From Boesenbergia rotunda (taxonomy: Eukaryota; Streptophyta; Magnoliopsida; Zingiberales; Zingiberaceae), in NCBI GenBank assembly GCA_024364735.1, contig JAGFNQ010000283.1, forward strand, positions 40,892 to 104,891: a stretch of DNA of 64,000 nt, written 5' to 3'. Every line of letters starts with the position of its first letter. Positions within the stretch are counted from its first letter, which is position 1. The notes beneath the pieces are model-generated. The model was not told the DNA's origin. It did no database searches and saw only the letters and a program-made list of their open reading frames with translations. Both the position numbers and the translations under genes were made by a program. Positions 1 to 11,428 of the stretch are shown here, in pieces.

Positions 1-855
1 AGGAGGATGGCAGTGGGTCTTCTTCCTCCGAGATGACAAATTTTGTAAGAAGGATGATGAGGAAGAGTCGGCGCTTCAAGGGTAAAGGTAACCCTAGTGA
101 AGTTAAGATTGATAAATCTAATATTACTTGCTATGAGTGTAGTAAGAAAGGACACTTTAAGAAGGACTACCCAAAGCTCAAGAAAAAGGAGGATAAATCC
201 AAAAAGAAGAAGAAGGCCTTAAAGGCCAGATGGGATGAATGAATCCTCCTCAAGTTCATCCGAAGAGGAGAAGGATGAGAAGAGCACACACCATGTGGCA
301 CTCATGGCCCTTGAAGATCAAGAGAGCAGTGATGAATCGAGTGACTCATCAAACCCGGCTTCATCATCTTTGGATGATGAAGAGGTAATCACTCCCGAAC
401 TAGATAAATGCTATAGGACCATTGCATGTTTAACCAATTTGTTGAAAAAGTCAAAAAATAAAGTTAAGTCATTGAAAATTGAGGTTGAACCATTGAAATC
501 CTCTAAGGATGAGGATATTGATGATTTACATTTAGAAATGTTAGAGGATGAAAAAAAATCTTTGAAGAGTGAAGTTGAGAGACTCAAGAATGTTCTTGAG
601 AAATTCTCAACTAGCTCAAAGACTCTAGACATGATTCTAAATGCACAAAGGGATGTCTACAATAGGGCCGGTATTGGTTACCTACCCAAAGAACCATCAT
701 TTGTGTCCTTAATGTCTAGGACTGATGTTAGACAATTTAAGACCCCTAGGACTCAATGGAAAATAGTCAAGGCATGGGTGTCTAAATCTTGCTTAGTAGG
801 TGCTTTAGGTCCCAAGATTTGGGTACCTAAATCTTCTATTTTTCGAATTGTGTAG
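1..855 (+). pseudogene. gag: gag C-terminal part, SIRE copy 1
   Basis: This is the C-terminal part of a Copia Gag, the capsid and nucleocapsid polyprotein, cut at the window edge. An FVRRMMRKSRRFKG segment leads into a zinc knuckle, CYECSKKGHFKKDY. The last ligand of this CX2CX4HX4C motif is Tyr instead of Cys (TGC to TAC), so zinc binding should be lost. A lysine-rich stretch, a Ser/Glu/Asp acidic region and a coiled coil follow. Near 235 a 4-base duplication (gaatgaat) shifts the frame compared with copy 2. The frame ends at TAG 853-855, a stop also found in the other copies. Not functional. Confidence 0.9.
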
Positions 856-858
856 GTT

Positions 859-3800
859 ATGATTGAGGGGGAGCATTTATCAACTTGGTTCATTGATAGT
901 GGGTGCTCCAAACACATGATCGGTGATAGAACCTTATTCACTACATTTCAAAGAAAAAGTAGAGGTAATGTTTCCTTTGGTAACAATGGTAGTCTTAAAG
1001 TTACAGGAATAGGAGACATTCAAATATCTGAATGTCTTAGGATCAAGAATGTCCTTCTAGTCAAGGGGATGACATTTAATCTCCTAAGTGTCAATCAATT
1101 GTGTGATGCGGGTTACAAAATTGACTTTAAATCAAGTCAATGTCTAGTTAGACAACATGACACATTTGACACGGTACTAGTAGGCACAAGAGTAGATAAT
1201 ATTTATCAAGTTTCATTTAAAAGTGCTACTAATACTTTTGGTATGTGTTTCATGTCAAAAGAAGATGAGTCTAACCTTTGGCACCGGAGACTAGCACATG
1301 TGAACATGAAGAATATCTGAAAATTGGCCAACAAGGGATTAGTACGTGGCTTACCGAGCATCAAGTATGAAAAGGACAAACTTTGTGATGCATGTCAAAT
1401 GGGTAAGCAAACAAAATCTGCACATAAAGGTAAAAGCACTGTAAGTACTTCTACCGTATTGGATTTACTTCACATGGACTTGATTGATTGTAGTGCAATC
1501 ATATCCTTGAATGGTAGTAGATATTGTTTGGTTATCATTGATGATTTTACTAGATATACATGGACCTATTTTCTAAAGTATAAGGATCAAATTTTAGATG
1601 TGTTTATTTCATTTTGTAGAAGAGTTGAAAATGAAAAATCATCAACCATTAAAACAATAAGGAGTGATCATGGAGGTGAATTCCAAAATCAGAGATTCTT
1701 AGAGTTTTGTCAAGATAGAGGGTATAGGCATGAGTTCTCCACTCCTAGAACACCACAACAAAATGGTGTTGTAGAGAGAAAGACCGAGTCCTACAAGAGG
1801 CTTCTCGAAGCATGCTCAATGAGTACTCATTACCGGGGTACTTGTGGGCCGAAGCTGTAAATACAACTTGGTACGTGCAAAATCGAGTCCTTATTCACAA
1901 ATTTCTAGGAAAGACTCCTCATGAACTTTGGTTTGGCAAACCACCTACGGTTAAACATCTTAGGGTGTTTGGTTGTAAGGTGTTCATTCTAAACACCAAG
2001 GACCACCTTAGAAAGTTCATAGCAAAAGATGATGAAGGGATACTGGTCGGGTACTCCCTAGTCTGCAAAGCTTACAGAGTCTACAACAAGAAATCTAGAT
2101 TGGTTGAAGAGTCTTCTGATGTTGTCTTTGAAGAAATTCCCAAAGTAAATGATCAATCAGAAGATGATGAAGGAGCTCAATTCGAACTCAGGCAACTGGG
2201 TTTGGATGAAAGTCCAAATGTTGTTAATGGTGGTGATGAGTCTGATGACGGTGAGCCTAGACAACTTATAGATCAGCCGGATCCTGAGGTTAATCTTGTG
2301 TCTAGTGACAACATTCAAGAAACACCACCAACACCAAGGACAACTAGGTTAGCCTCTAGTCATCCCCAAGACCAAATTGTTGGAGGCATCCATCATGAGG
2401 TTAGGACTAGATCATTCTTTAGGAATGAGGCTAATGAAGTTGCCCTAATTTTCAAAATTGAACCTAGAAAAATTGACGAGCCATTAAATGATCCCGATTG
2501 GATCATTGTCATGCAAGATGAACTAGGTCAATTCGAAAGAAGTTAAGTTTGGGACTTAGTCCCTAGACCTAAGAATACCACCATTATTGGAACCAAATGG
2601 GGCTTCAAAAATAAATTGAACCATAAGGGAGAAATCATAAGGAACAAGGGCCACCTAGTAGCCAAGGGCTACAGTCAGGTTGAAGGCCTTGATTACGATG
2701 AGACCTATGCTCCCGTGGCACGATTAGAATCCATCCGATTGATGCTTGCATTTGCAACACATCGTGGTTTCAAACTTTATCAAATGGATGTCAAATCGGC
2801 CTTTCTAAATGGTTTAATAAGAGAAGAGGTCTATGTCGAACAACCTCCGGGGTTTGAGAGTACCAAATTTTCAAATCATGTGTTCAAGCTCAAGAAGGCA
2901 CTCTACGGCCTTAAACAAGCACCCCGAGCTTGGTATGAGCGGTTGTCGACATTTCTAATTGAAAAAGATTTTGTTAGAGGACAAATAGACCCTACACTAT
3001 TTCTACGAAGAGATTGTGACAATATATTTGTAGCCCAAGTGTATGTCGATGACATAATTTGCGGCTCAAACAATAAGGGCTATTTGAATGAATTTATTGG
3101 ACACATGGAGAGTGAATTTGAAATGAGTCTAGTGGGAGAGTTGACTTTCTTCCTTGAACTCGAAATCAAACAAACCCGAGATGGGATCCATGTGCACCAA
3201 TCAAAGTACACTCAAGAGATGCTTCGAAAATTTAACATGAGTGATTCGAAGGAAGTTACCACTCCCATGGCTACAAACACACGTTTAGACAATGATGAGA
3301 GTGGTAAACCGATTGACCTAACTCAATATCGGAGCATGATAGGTAGTTTGCTATACCTCACAGCTAGTCGACCTGATATACTTTTTGCTGTGGGTATGTG
3401 CGCTAGGTATCAAGTTTGTACCAAGGAATCTCATTTAATTGCTGTTAAACGAATTTTGAGATACCTTAAGGGCACAATTGGAGTTGGTCTTTGGTACCCC
3501 CGTACGAGTCATTTGACTTGATTGGCTATACCGATTCTGACTATGCTAGGTGCAAGTTGGATCGGAAGAGCATAAGTGGGGGTTGCCAATTCTTAGGATC
3601 ATCTTTAGTGAGTTGGTCAAGTTGGAAGCAACATTGTGTTACTCTCTCCACGACCGAGGCAGAATATATCGCCATGGGAGAGAGTGTATCACAATTGTTG
3701 TGGATGATTCATATACTAGAGGACTATGGATTGACTTACAAGGGTGTGCAGGTGTTGTGTGACAACATAAGCACAATCAACTTAAAAAGAATCCAGTCCA

Positions 3801-3984
3801 CCATTCTAGGACAAAGCATATTGAAGTGCGTCACCACTTCATTAGGGATCATGTTGCTAGAGGAGATATTGTACTCTCACATGTAGAGTCCAAATCGAAC
3901 CTAGCGGACATTTTCACTAAATCACTCCCCGAGAATGAATTTAGTTTCTTAAGAAGGGAGTTGGGAATGTGTCGTGCTTCATAG
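859..3984 (+). pseudogene. pol: pol pseudogene, SIRE copy 1 (protease-integrase-RT-RNase H)
   Basis: This Copia Pol starts one codon after the gag stop. It shows the aspartic protease motif DSGCSKHM (about 890-915), GAG-pre-integrase LWHRRLAH (about 1278), a CDACQMGKQ zinc-binding part, and integrase with IRSDHGGEF (about 1660). RT follows, with YVDDIICGS at about 3040, then RNase H with GYTDSDYA and a CDN motif, ending at TAG 3982-3984. Damage: TGA at 1318-1320 (CGA in copy 2), a one-base loss near 1785, TAA at 2544-2546 (CAA in the other copies), a one-base loss near 3503 (in the YPRTESFDL region) and another near 3790. All domains remain recognisable, but no full product is possible. Confidence 0.94.
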
Positions 3985-5115
3985 AATTAAGAGCATTTAA
4001 ACCCCTTCATGATCAATTCAAATTGTTGGGAACAATTGGGTAACTTGGGGACATCTTACATAAACTATAAGGGTCAACAAAACGTTTTTGTTTGCTAGAA
4101 ATGGGGTGACATGCTAGGATCAACTTAATTTCTCAAAATGTCAATGCATCCCTTGAGAAATTAGGTTGACGAGATAATAATCACTACGGTGACCAAGTAT
4201 GGGGAAAACCAATGCATAACATATGTGTACTTGGCTCCATGATCATACTTGGACATTCCAATCAAGGAAACTTGATTGAAGACATTATGTTGATACAAAC
4301 TTGGTTGAAAATTGATTGCATGGTTGTGATTGAGTTTGACTCCACTTGGGTGGAGCAAATTGATTGTTAAACTCATAAGGACCTTTGATCTTTGTTAAAG
4401 GATCAATTATAGACAAGGGATCGCTTCCAAGATCGATAATTTTCATCAGATCTTATCAGAAATCGATAGGCTGAAACTAAAATTTCAGATCGTATCAGAA
4501 AAATTCAGGGAGCCTGATCGGTCACCGGACCGATCAGGATGATGTCTGATCGGTCCAACTGACCGGTCCAGCCAAATTGCGATACCCCTCTACAATCTCT
4601 CTGTGTTAGCCTGGATTGGTCCCCAGACCGATCTGGCCCCCTGTGGTGATCGGTCCACAGACCGATCAGGAGGCTCACAGAAAACCTCTCGAACTTACTG
4701 TCCGCAGTTTGATCGATCAGCCGATCGATCAGGAGTTTGCCTGATCGGTCGCCCGACCGATCAGGACTAATTCAGTCCGATTAGGCCGGGGCCTGATCGG
4801 TCTGAGCGCTCCCAAATTGAACGGTGATCTGTTCGATCACATTAAATTATAGTTGGTGGACTGATCCACCAACTTATTAACTCCTGTTTTCCCTTATCCC
4901 TAGCCCTAGCCGACCGAAACCCCTCATCTTCTTCCTCTTTCTTTTGCGCGTGAGTTCCTCTTCTCCCCGTGCATGTGAGTTCTTCTTCTTGCTGTTGGTG
5001 TGTTCAGCAACTCCTGGCTTCGAGCTTGTGATCTGGTTTTCCCTGAGCACGTTCTCTGCGTCGTTCCATTCTCTGCGAGGTTTTTCTCTCGACTTGAGAT
5101 GTGTTCTTCCGAAAT
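3985..5115 (+). other. spacer between pol and the third ORF, SIRE copy 1
   Basis: Noncoding spacer, collinear with 55402-56609 of SIRE-E. It starts with a conserved 3' untranslated part (aactataagg, ttgcatgg and similar blocks). A cluster of palindromes follows, then hairpins such as gttggtgga..tccaccaac near 4853, and a pyrimidine-rich stretch that resembles a 5' untranslated leader just before the ATG at 5116. No ORF in it is supported by comparison between copies. Confidence 0.7.
4505..4810. repeat. internal GATCGGTC palindrome cluster
   Basis: Several imperfect palindromes of the form CTGATCGGTC-n-GACCGATCAGG occur here. Similar ones fill the LTRs of this family. They lie about 300-600 bases upstream of the spliced third ORF and form stem-loops of roughly 9-10 bp with loops of 4-8 bases. 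Confidence 0.85.
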
Positions 5116-5550
5116 CATGGCCCCTAAGTAAGTATTTGTGTTTTGATTACTTCATTCGTCACGATTTTTGGAAGCTAACCATCTTATTTTATCTTGTGAT
5201 GTGTATGCCATTACCATGACCTTCTTTGCCATGACCCCTCAATTTACTGATTAAACCTAATTTTTTTGTGTCCTTGATTGAATGATCAATCTTGTGTGGT
5301 TTACTTTGGGTTATACCGTGACCTTATCATGACCTTACCCTACTGATTAAACCAAATTCTATGTCTTGATCGTGTGACCATTATTTTGATTAACTTGCAC
5401 TCTTATTCCATCATTTAGAAAATCCACTAAGGGCAAGGAACCTGCTGAAGGGTCCAAGGGCAAAGGCCCTTCATCATCTGCCCCTTCTCGAAGGCCTCAG
5501 CCTTCTTCGAGTTCCTATTTCCCTAACGCTGCATGTGAGCAAGCATTTCA
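5116..5550 (+). pseudogene. spliced third ORF of SIRE copy 1, truncated
   Basis: Exon 1 is ATG GCC CCT AA (5116-5126). It is followed by a canonical donor GTAAGT at 5127, and the intron ends in ATTTAG at 5418. Joining the exons gives MAPKKSTKGKEPAEG, nearly identical to the start of the homologous ORF of SIRE-E (MAPKKSSKGKEPVEG). Without splicing the frame stops after four codons (AAG TAA). Exon 2 reads a Ser/Pro-rich tail until 5550, where an LTR insertion ends it. The intron is phase 2 and 292 nt long. The function is unknown; the position after pol matches that of the env-like ORFs of SIRE elements. Confidence 0.75.
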
Positions 5551-6364
5551 TGTTGGAACTTGGATGGCTACAGAGGGGGTGAATATAGCCAGTCACTCGA
5601 AATTACTCTCCTCTTGAGCTTTTCTTTCTACAATCAGATTAGCAGCGAAAATAAAACAGCAGAAAGAAATACAGAGAATGAAGAACAAACCAAACAAACG
5701 CTAACACCGCGATGTACAAGGTTCGGGGATAACTTGCCCCTACTCCTTGGCGTGCCCTTGAGGTGGGCGATCCCTTTATCGTCGGCAGATCAAGCTCCGG
5801 TGACCCGGATAAAATAGCACCTCCTTCTCGGTGGAGAAACTTCTCCACAAGCGTCTCAATAGGTTACATGATAAGCTCACGAGACTAAGAAGGATCGCTC
5901 ACAAAGATGTAACAATAACGCTCAAGCACAAAGCAACACACAGAGAGCTCGCAACACAGCCCAGCAAACTTCCCAAGTTTCTGTCTTGTTCGCCTTTTCG
6001 CTCCTCTGCTTCCAGCTTTGCCTTAAGCTCAAGTTCAACGTCGCCAAGCTCCAATAGCATCCACTGAGCCACATCCTGACACCCTGACTCCCTGAGCACT
6101 CAGTCCACTGAAGACCCTCTCCAACTGAGCCTCCGTCAGTTGCCAACCGCGCCAGCTGCCCGTTGAAACCTGAGAAGAAGAAATAGGCAAACCTACTTCA
6201 AAGAAAGCCTCCCATTGTCCCTCTTTGAGTGTTTGAATCCTTCCCTGTCATCTGCACACTTAACAGAGGTTTAGCAAATCATATCACAAACAAATCAGCA
6301 GTGTATCAGTGTATCAGACGAGAAAACAGACGCGATCAGAGCGTCTGACAGCGATTGTAAATTA

Positions 6365-6900
6365 AAGTTCAGCTTCTGATCGGTCACCAGACCGATCAGG
6401 ATAGGCTCAGCCCGATCAGGCTCCAGCCTGATCGGTCCACGGTGAGAAAATTGGAAATCGCGAGCTTGTGTGATCGGTCACCTTGACCGGTCACCAGATC
6501 GGTCACCTTGATCGGTCACCAAATCGGTCACCTTGACCGGTCACCAGATCGGTCACCAGACCGATCCAGAAATCAGCTTGCCACAATCCCGCCAGAAATA
6601 CACTGCTGATCGGTCACCAGACCAATCAGGTTGATCCTAGACTGATCAGGCTCCAGCCTGATCGGTCAGGGTGAGAAACCTCGTGGCAGTTGATCGTTCA
6701 AATTGATCAGTCAAGGTTTCTCCCTGATCGGTCACCAGACCGATCAGGAGCCGAACAGTAGGTTTGCCAAAGTTACTGGATGCTCCCTGCTCGGTCACTA
6801 GACCGATCAGACATCGCTGGATCGGTCACCAGACCGATCCACGAGGGAACTCCGTGCCAACTTCCCTGATCGGTCACCAGACCGATCCAGGCAAGGCAAA
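6365..6900. repeat. GATCGGTCACC palindrome array in U3
   Basis: About a dozen copies of the unit tgatcggtcaccagaccgatcagg and variants, separated by 20-60 bases of unrelated sequence. The units are self-complementary apart from the central loop. The same array occurs in the LTRs at 21220-21850, 52150-52670 and 59310-59910. Confidence 0.9.
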
Positions 6901-6984
6901 ACCCACTCTAAGTCAAGAAAACTGGCTCCCAGCCTCCCCTGACTCGTGCTCAGTCCCTCGGACCAAGACTCCGTGCCCAGTCTC

Positions 6985-7525
6985 ACTCACCGGGACTTTA
7001 ACCTAGCCCTCCAAACTAGGACTTGGCTTCGCTCACCAGGATTTCAGTCACCCGGCTTCAGTCACCAGGATTTCAACCTAGCTTCACTCACTAGGACCCG
7101 GCTTCACTCACCAGTATTTTAACCTAGCTTCACTCACTAGGATTTCAATCACCTGGCTTCACTCACCAGGACCCGGCTTCACTCACCGGGATTTTAACCT
7201 AGCTTCACTCACTAGGACCTGGCTTCACTCACCGGGATTTCACCCACCTGGCTTCACTCACCAGGACCCGGCTTCACTCACCAGGATTTCAATCTAGCAT
7301 CACTCACTAGGATTTCAATCACCTGGCTTCACTCACCAGGACCCGGCTTCACTCACCAGGATTTCAACCTAGCTTCACTCACTAGGATTTCAATCACCTG
7401 GCTTCACTCACCAGGACCCGGCTTCACTCACCGAGATTTCAACCTAGCTCTCCAAACTAGGACTTTTCACCCAACCCTCCAAGTTAGGACTTTTCACCTA
7501 GCCCTCCAAGCTAGGACTTCTCACC
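6985..7525. repeat. minisatellite of LTR 5551-7525
   Basis: Tandem degenerate units of about 25-40 bp alternate between the types cctagccctccaaactagg and ggcttcactcaccaggat. Each unit holds a short inverted repeat (CTAG..CTAG or CTGG..CCAG). Equivalent arrays sit at the start of U3 in the LTRs at 20713, 51125 and 58772. Confidence 0.85.
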
Positions 7526-8371
7526 CGAGGAGTCCCGAACCAGGAACCCTCCCGAAGCACTAACCGACAGACCCCGAGCGGGATCGGGCAGGGCGAGCCC
7601 GAACACCCCTTAATTCGATCCCCCAAGTCCGTTTTCCCGTCCCAGGCCTGAGTCAGGCAATTCAGCCCTCAGCACTCCATCGACCGGATAACTAACAGGC
7701 CCAAAACATGGCCAGAAAGATATAGCTCAACAAACCCCCGACTCAGGGCGTACCTCATGTCTCTCAGCTCCCAGTCGGACGCGTGGCGACCCATGCTCCC
7801 TAGACATGACCCGACCCGGTCCATAACACTCGGACCCCCGGTCGGTACTCGATCTCCGGACCTGCTGTCCCTTACGCCGCCCTACATCAGTGCATCCGGG
7901 GTACGACCCTGACGTCAAGGTAATACATATCTTACCCATTTATGACAATTTATGACACACCTCGCGGTTATCCCGCCGACTCGGTACGATTGTACCATCC
8001 GAGCAGCCCGTGCGATGCCGGGTATCTCTAGGTACTCTCCTACGAGCTGACAGACACCATACCCCTCTCTCGTCGACACGGACAAGGGTTGTCATCTCCC
8101 CCGGCTATATAAGCCCCCCCCCCTCTCCTTATTCTGCAGGTATGAGTAATCGCACTCTACCTTACTCTCCTGCATTTCCTTTCCTCTACTGTACACCCTA
8201 CGGATACTGACTTGACCATCGGAGGGTCTGACCGAGGAAAATCCCCGACGGGTTTGCTAACGACCATCTTATCGCAGGTCATAGCCAGGTCAGAGCCAGG
8301 TCAGCAGAGCTCGTGGCACTCGGGAGACCATCTGGCCATTGGGACTTCCACCTCGCTTCGAGACATAATCA
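7526..8371 (+). repeat. 5' LTR of Tat-type element (left end uncertain)
   Basis: GC-rich LTR ending ..gacataatca at 8371, directly before the primer binding region. It contains a TATA box (8106-8112) and a downstream actgacttgaccatcggaggg segment similar to the Tat LTR scrap at 60897-61160. Around 7770 it carries one copy of the sequence cccagtcggacgcgtggcga, which is the core of the tandem array at 9845-11008. Confidence 0.65.
8106..8112 (+). promoter_or_regulatory. TATA box of Tat-type LTR
   Basis: TATATAA within ggctatataagcc, followed by a C-run. It lies about 265 bases before the LTR end, as expected for the U3/R boundary of an LTR promoter. Confidence 0.6.
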
Positions 8372-8374
8372 AAT

Positions 8375-8393
8375 TTGGCGCTAGAAGGAGGGG
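8375..8393 (+). other. primer binding site region, Tat-type
   Basis: tttggcgctagaaggaggg lies three bases after the LTR end. It is unlike the TGGTATCAGAGC sites of the other elements here and similar to the TTTGGCGC leaders I associate with Tat elements. The priming tRNA was not determined. Confidence 0.6.
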
Positions 8394-8437
8394 CACTTAT
8401 CCTGATCGGAAGGGTACGATCGAAGCACCCAACCGGG

Positions 8438-9777
8438 TCATGATGACTGTTACACCCAAGGAGTATGAGCTCTTAAGAGCCGCTCGGGCCCAAAGGGCCT
8501 CCCAACAGCTATCGCAAGCTGGTAGCACGACCGCTCGATTTCCTGGGCCATCGGCCCATGACCCCTCTGGAGTACGGAGATGAGTTGCCCCACCCGAAGG
8601 AGGCTCAGTCCCCTTCGCTGCCTCTCCCGGTCAGGGTCGGGAAGATAAGCCTGAGCCAGCATAAATGTCCGCATCCAGTCGGACGCATAGGTCGCGCCTC
8701 AAAAAGGGGAAGGCCCCAACCGAGGTGTCGCCATCCTCTTGGATGCGCATCCCCTTCTCTCCGTGGATCCTGGAGGATCCAGTGCCTAAGCATCTCCGGT
8801 TATTCACCATGCCCGAGTATGCTAGAGCCACAGACCCTGAGGAGCACCTTATGAAGTTTGAAAGTACAACCTTGCTCCACCAGTACTCCGAGGGCGTGAA
8901 ATGCAGAGCGTTCCTGACCACGCTCTCTGGACCCGCTCAACGATGGTTCGGACAACTCCCCAACGGGTCGACAGCCAGCTTCAGAGAGCTCAAAAGAACA
9001 TTCCTCCAGCACTTCGCCAGCAGCCGAAGGCACCATAAGACAAGTATCAACTTGTTTGCCCTCAAGCAGGGCCCTAAGGAGTCACTCCGGGCCTACATCA
9101 AGAGGTTTAACGGGGTAGCACTGGACGTACCAACTGCCGCGGCCGAGGTATTAATCAGCGTGTTCTCCCAAGGACTGCAGGAGAGAGATTTTTTCCGCTC
9201 GCTCATCAAGAAGCCGCCAAAGGACTTCGACAGCCTATTGGGAAAGGCTGTCAAATACATTAATTTGGAAGAGGCACAGGCTGCTCGAAAGAAGGAGTCA
9301 GCCAACACGCCACTCCCTAGTACCCCTCAGTCTAGCCGACTAACGGGCGGTCCCATGTGCAACCCACGGGGGCCCACCAACCGGGTGGAGATGAAACGCC
9401 GACAAGTCCAACAAGTGGCTCAAGGGTGTCCGTCGACCCGCTGAAGGCCCTACTGTGCATTTCATCATAGCCACACCCACGACACAGAGGAATGTCGTCA
9501 ATTCGGTCGGGGTCGATCCCCTGACACAACCGCACAACTGCGAGGAAGGCAAGTATCCCAGGGGCAGGGCCCAGGTCGGGGAAGCCGAATCATCGTCCCA
9601 GCTGAAGAACCCAGACGCGATCCTCCGATCGCTCGTAGCTTGTTCCCGACCGGCGAGCAGATCGAGTCCGACGAAATGGACCAGCAGCAGGTCAATCGAC
9701 AAAACGCCATCCGAGGAGGAGTACATATGATTTCAGGCGGGCTGGCCCTGGGAGGCTCACTCCCAACAGGTTATTAA
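8438..9777 (+). pseudogene. gag: gag pseudogene of Tat-type Gypsy
   Basis: Gag polyprotein in three frames. The N-terminal part starts MMTVTPKEYELLRAARAQRA and shifts frame near 8560. The central part (ORF from 8665 to 9444) holds the retrotransposon Gag domain, with FLTTLSGPAQRWF, SFRELKRTFLQHFASS and SINLFALKQGPKESLRAYI. After a second frame change near 9440 comes the zinc-knuckle-like YCAFHHSHTHDTEECRQF and a tail ending GGLALGGSLPTGY at TAA 9775-9777. In Tat elements this is normally followed by protease; here it is followed by a satellite. Degenerate, but the family call is clear. Confidence 0.85.
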
Positions 9778-9844
9778 AATATTTGTACTATGTAACCCCA
9801 CAAGAATAGTGGAAGACTTGCCTTCTCGGACAAATGGCAAAGCG

Positions 9845-11008
9845 CTCCAGACTCTCACTCTCGCGAGTTATAAGTGGGCATGCTCCCACGAACACCTCGG
9901 CTCAACTCCCAGTCGGACACGTGGCAGCCCACGCTCCCTGGGATACCTCCGACCGAGAAGCCAGACTCTCGCTCTCGCGAGTTATAAGTGGGCATGCTCC
10001 CACGAACCCCTCGGCTCGGCTCCCAGTCGGACGCGTGGCGACACACGCTCCCTGGGATACCTCCAACCGAGAAGTCAGACTCTCGCTCTCGCGAGTTATA
10101 AGTGGGCATGCTCCCACGAACCCCTCGGCTCGGCTCCCAGTCGGACGCGTGGCGACACACGCTCCCTGGGATACCTCCAACCGAGAAGCCAGACTCTCGC
10201 TCTCGCGAGTTATAAGTGGGCATGCTCCCACGAACCCCTAGGCTCGACTCCGAGTCGGACGCTTGGCTGCCCATACACCCTAGGATACCTTCGACCAAGA
10301 AGCCAGACTCTCGCTCTCGCGAGTTATAAGTGAGCATTCTCCTACGAACCAATCGTCTTGGCTCCCAGTCGGACGCGTGGCGTCCCACTCTCCCTGGGAT
10401 ACCTTCCACCGAGAAGCCAAACCTCTCGCTCTCGCGAGTTATAATAGGGCATGCTCCCATAAACCCCTCGGCTCGGCTCCCAGTCGGACGCGTGGCGGCC
10501 CACGCTTCCTGGATACCTTCGACCAAGAAGCCAGACTCTCACTCTCGCAAGTTATAAGTGGGCATTCTCCCACGAAACCACTCGGCTCGGCTCCCAGTCG
10601 GACGCGTGGTGGCCCACGCTCCCTGGGATACCTCCGACGAGAAGCCAGACTCTTGCTCTCGTGAGTTATAAGTGGGCATGCTCCCACCAACCCCTCGGCT
10701 GGCTCCCAGTCGGATGCGTGACGGTCCACGCTCCCTGGATACCTCCGACCGAGAAGCCAGACTCTCGCTCTCACAAGTTATAAGTGGGCATGCTCCCACG
10801 AACCCCTAGGCTCGACTCCCAGTCGGACGCGTGGCGGCCCACGCTCCATGGGATACCTCCAACCGAGAACTAGACTCTCGCTCTCGCCCGAGTTATAAGT
10901 GGGCATGCTCCCATAAACCCCTCGGCTCGGCTCCCAGTCGACGCGTGGTGGCCCACGCTCCCTAGGATACTTCCGACCGAGAAGTCAGACTCTCACTCTC
11001 ACGAGTTA
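9845..11008 (+). repeat. 114-bp satellite array, about 11 monomers
   Basis: The block gcgagttata recurs at 9863, 9976, 10091, 10205, 10319, 10434, then in variant form near 10547, 10661, 10773, 10889 and 11001. Spacing is 112-116 bases. Each unit reads ctctcgcgagttataagtgg, then catgctcccacgaa, then ctcccagtcggacgcgtgg, then acgctccctgggatacctcc. The array ends at a single N (11009). The monomer length is a multiple of three (38 codons), so long ORFs open on both strands by chance. The core resembles a single-copy stretch of the Tat LTR near 7770. Confidence 0.95.
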
Positions 11009-11009
11009 N
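11009..11009. other. single ambiguous base at array edge
   Basis: One N lies exactly where the satellite stops and AT-rich sequence begins. It may mark a consensus uncertainty or an assembly seam at a collapsed tandem repeat. Confidence 0.7.
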
Positions 11010-11169
11010 TTAGATTCAAATTTAATGTCAAAACATCTCAAATATACAAAGATTTGCATCCAAAGTTAAAATAGCAATAACTCATGGAACCTAATGTAAA
11101 TGCAAACTTAAGCATATAAAAAGGGATCAAAACATGGATTTGAGAGGCTAAATTGATTAACAAAATGGT

Positions 11170-11420
11170 AATTATCAACGCCTCACTGGGGCTAGGCGCC
11201 CGGATGGATACGAGCGCCCCAGTGGAAGGCTAAACCGAAGCAAATGAAGCAAACTGCCACGAAGCCTCTGGACCAAGTCAGCTCTGGCGCCTGTGACCAT
11301 ACGGGCACCCCCATCAGCCCAAGCGCCCCAATCAAGGGGATAAGTGCTGACCAAGCCTGCGGATAGGACTTCGCGTAGGAGAGGCCACGTTTAGGCGCCC
11401 CCATCGACACAGGCGCCCCC
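11170..11420. repeat. GGCGCC-type blocks in family-B U3
   Basis: About six short repeats of the type (a/g)gcgcccc or ggcgcct are spaced 20-60 bases apart, upstream of the TATA box. They take the place that GATCGGTC and GTCGACTG palindromes take in the other SIRE LTR families. Confidence 0.6.
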
Positions 11421-11428
11421 ATGGCTGC

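Larger units (their letters stand above)
1..5550 (+). mobile_element. SIRE-type Copia retrotransposon, copy 1 (3' part)
   Basis: This is the 3' part of a Ty1/Copia element of the SIRE type. It enters from the left edge inside gag and runs through pol, a palindrome-rich spacer and the first part of a spliced third ORF. At 5551 it is cut by a SIRE LTR inserted in the opposite direction. The domain order gag, protease, integrase, RT, RNase H is diagnostic of Copia. The gag coiled-coil tail and the extra ORF after pol are typical of SIRE. It is closely related to copies 2, D and E in this window. Its own LTRs are not present. Confidence 0.93.
5551..7525 (-). mobile_element. SIRE LTR, reverse orientation, truncated
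   Basis: It begins tgttggaacttggatgg, the reverse complement of the ..ccatccaagttccaaca end of the SIRE copy-2 and E LTRs. Reading rightward it contains the polyG/C tract next to gtgaatata, the R-U5 motif (5715-5790), the U3 palindromes (6365-6900) and the TAGC..GCTA minisatellite (6985-7525). The expected ..tgcatcaaca outer end is missing; the sequence switches to a Tat-type Gypsy near 7525. It is inserted in exon 2 of the third ORF of copy 1. Whether it was a solo LTR or the edge of a whole element cannot be told. Confidence 0.88.
7526..11008 (+). mobile_element. Tat-lineage Ty3/Gypsy element, 5' part with satellite
   Basis: This is a 5' fragment of a Gypsy element: LTR end, primer binding region, gag, then an abrupt tandem array. 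The Gag type (below), the leader tttggcgctagaaggagg and the GC-rich LTR with a tgacttgaccatcggagg R region are, from memory, typical of the Tat lineage. Protease, RT and integrase are absent. The left LTR border could not be fixed, because the junction with the SIRE LTR is not a clean TG end. Confidence 0.75.

Noticed and set aside
4944..5219. 91-codon ORF over the leader of the third ORF in copy 1
   Set aside because: It runs across the conserved splice donor in another frame and has no counterpart in SIRE-E.
9809..10800. Long overlapping ORFs on both strands (up to 223 codons)
   Set aside because: They arise because the 114-bp satellite monomer is 38 codons long and stop-poor. The predicted proteins are pure repeats of the monomer.
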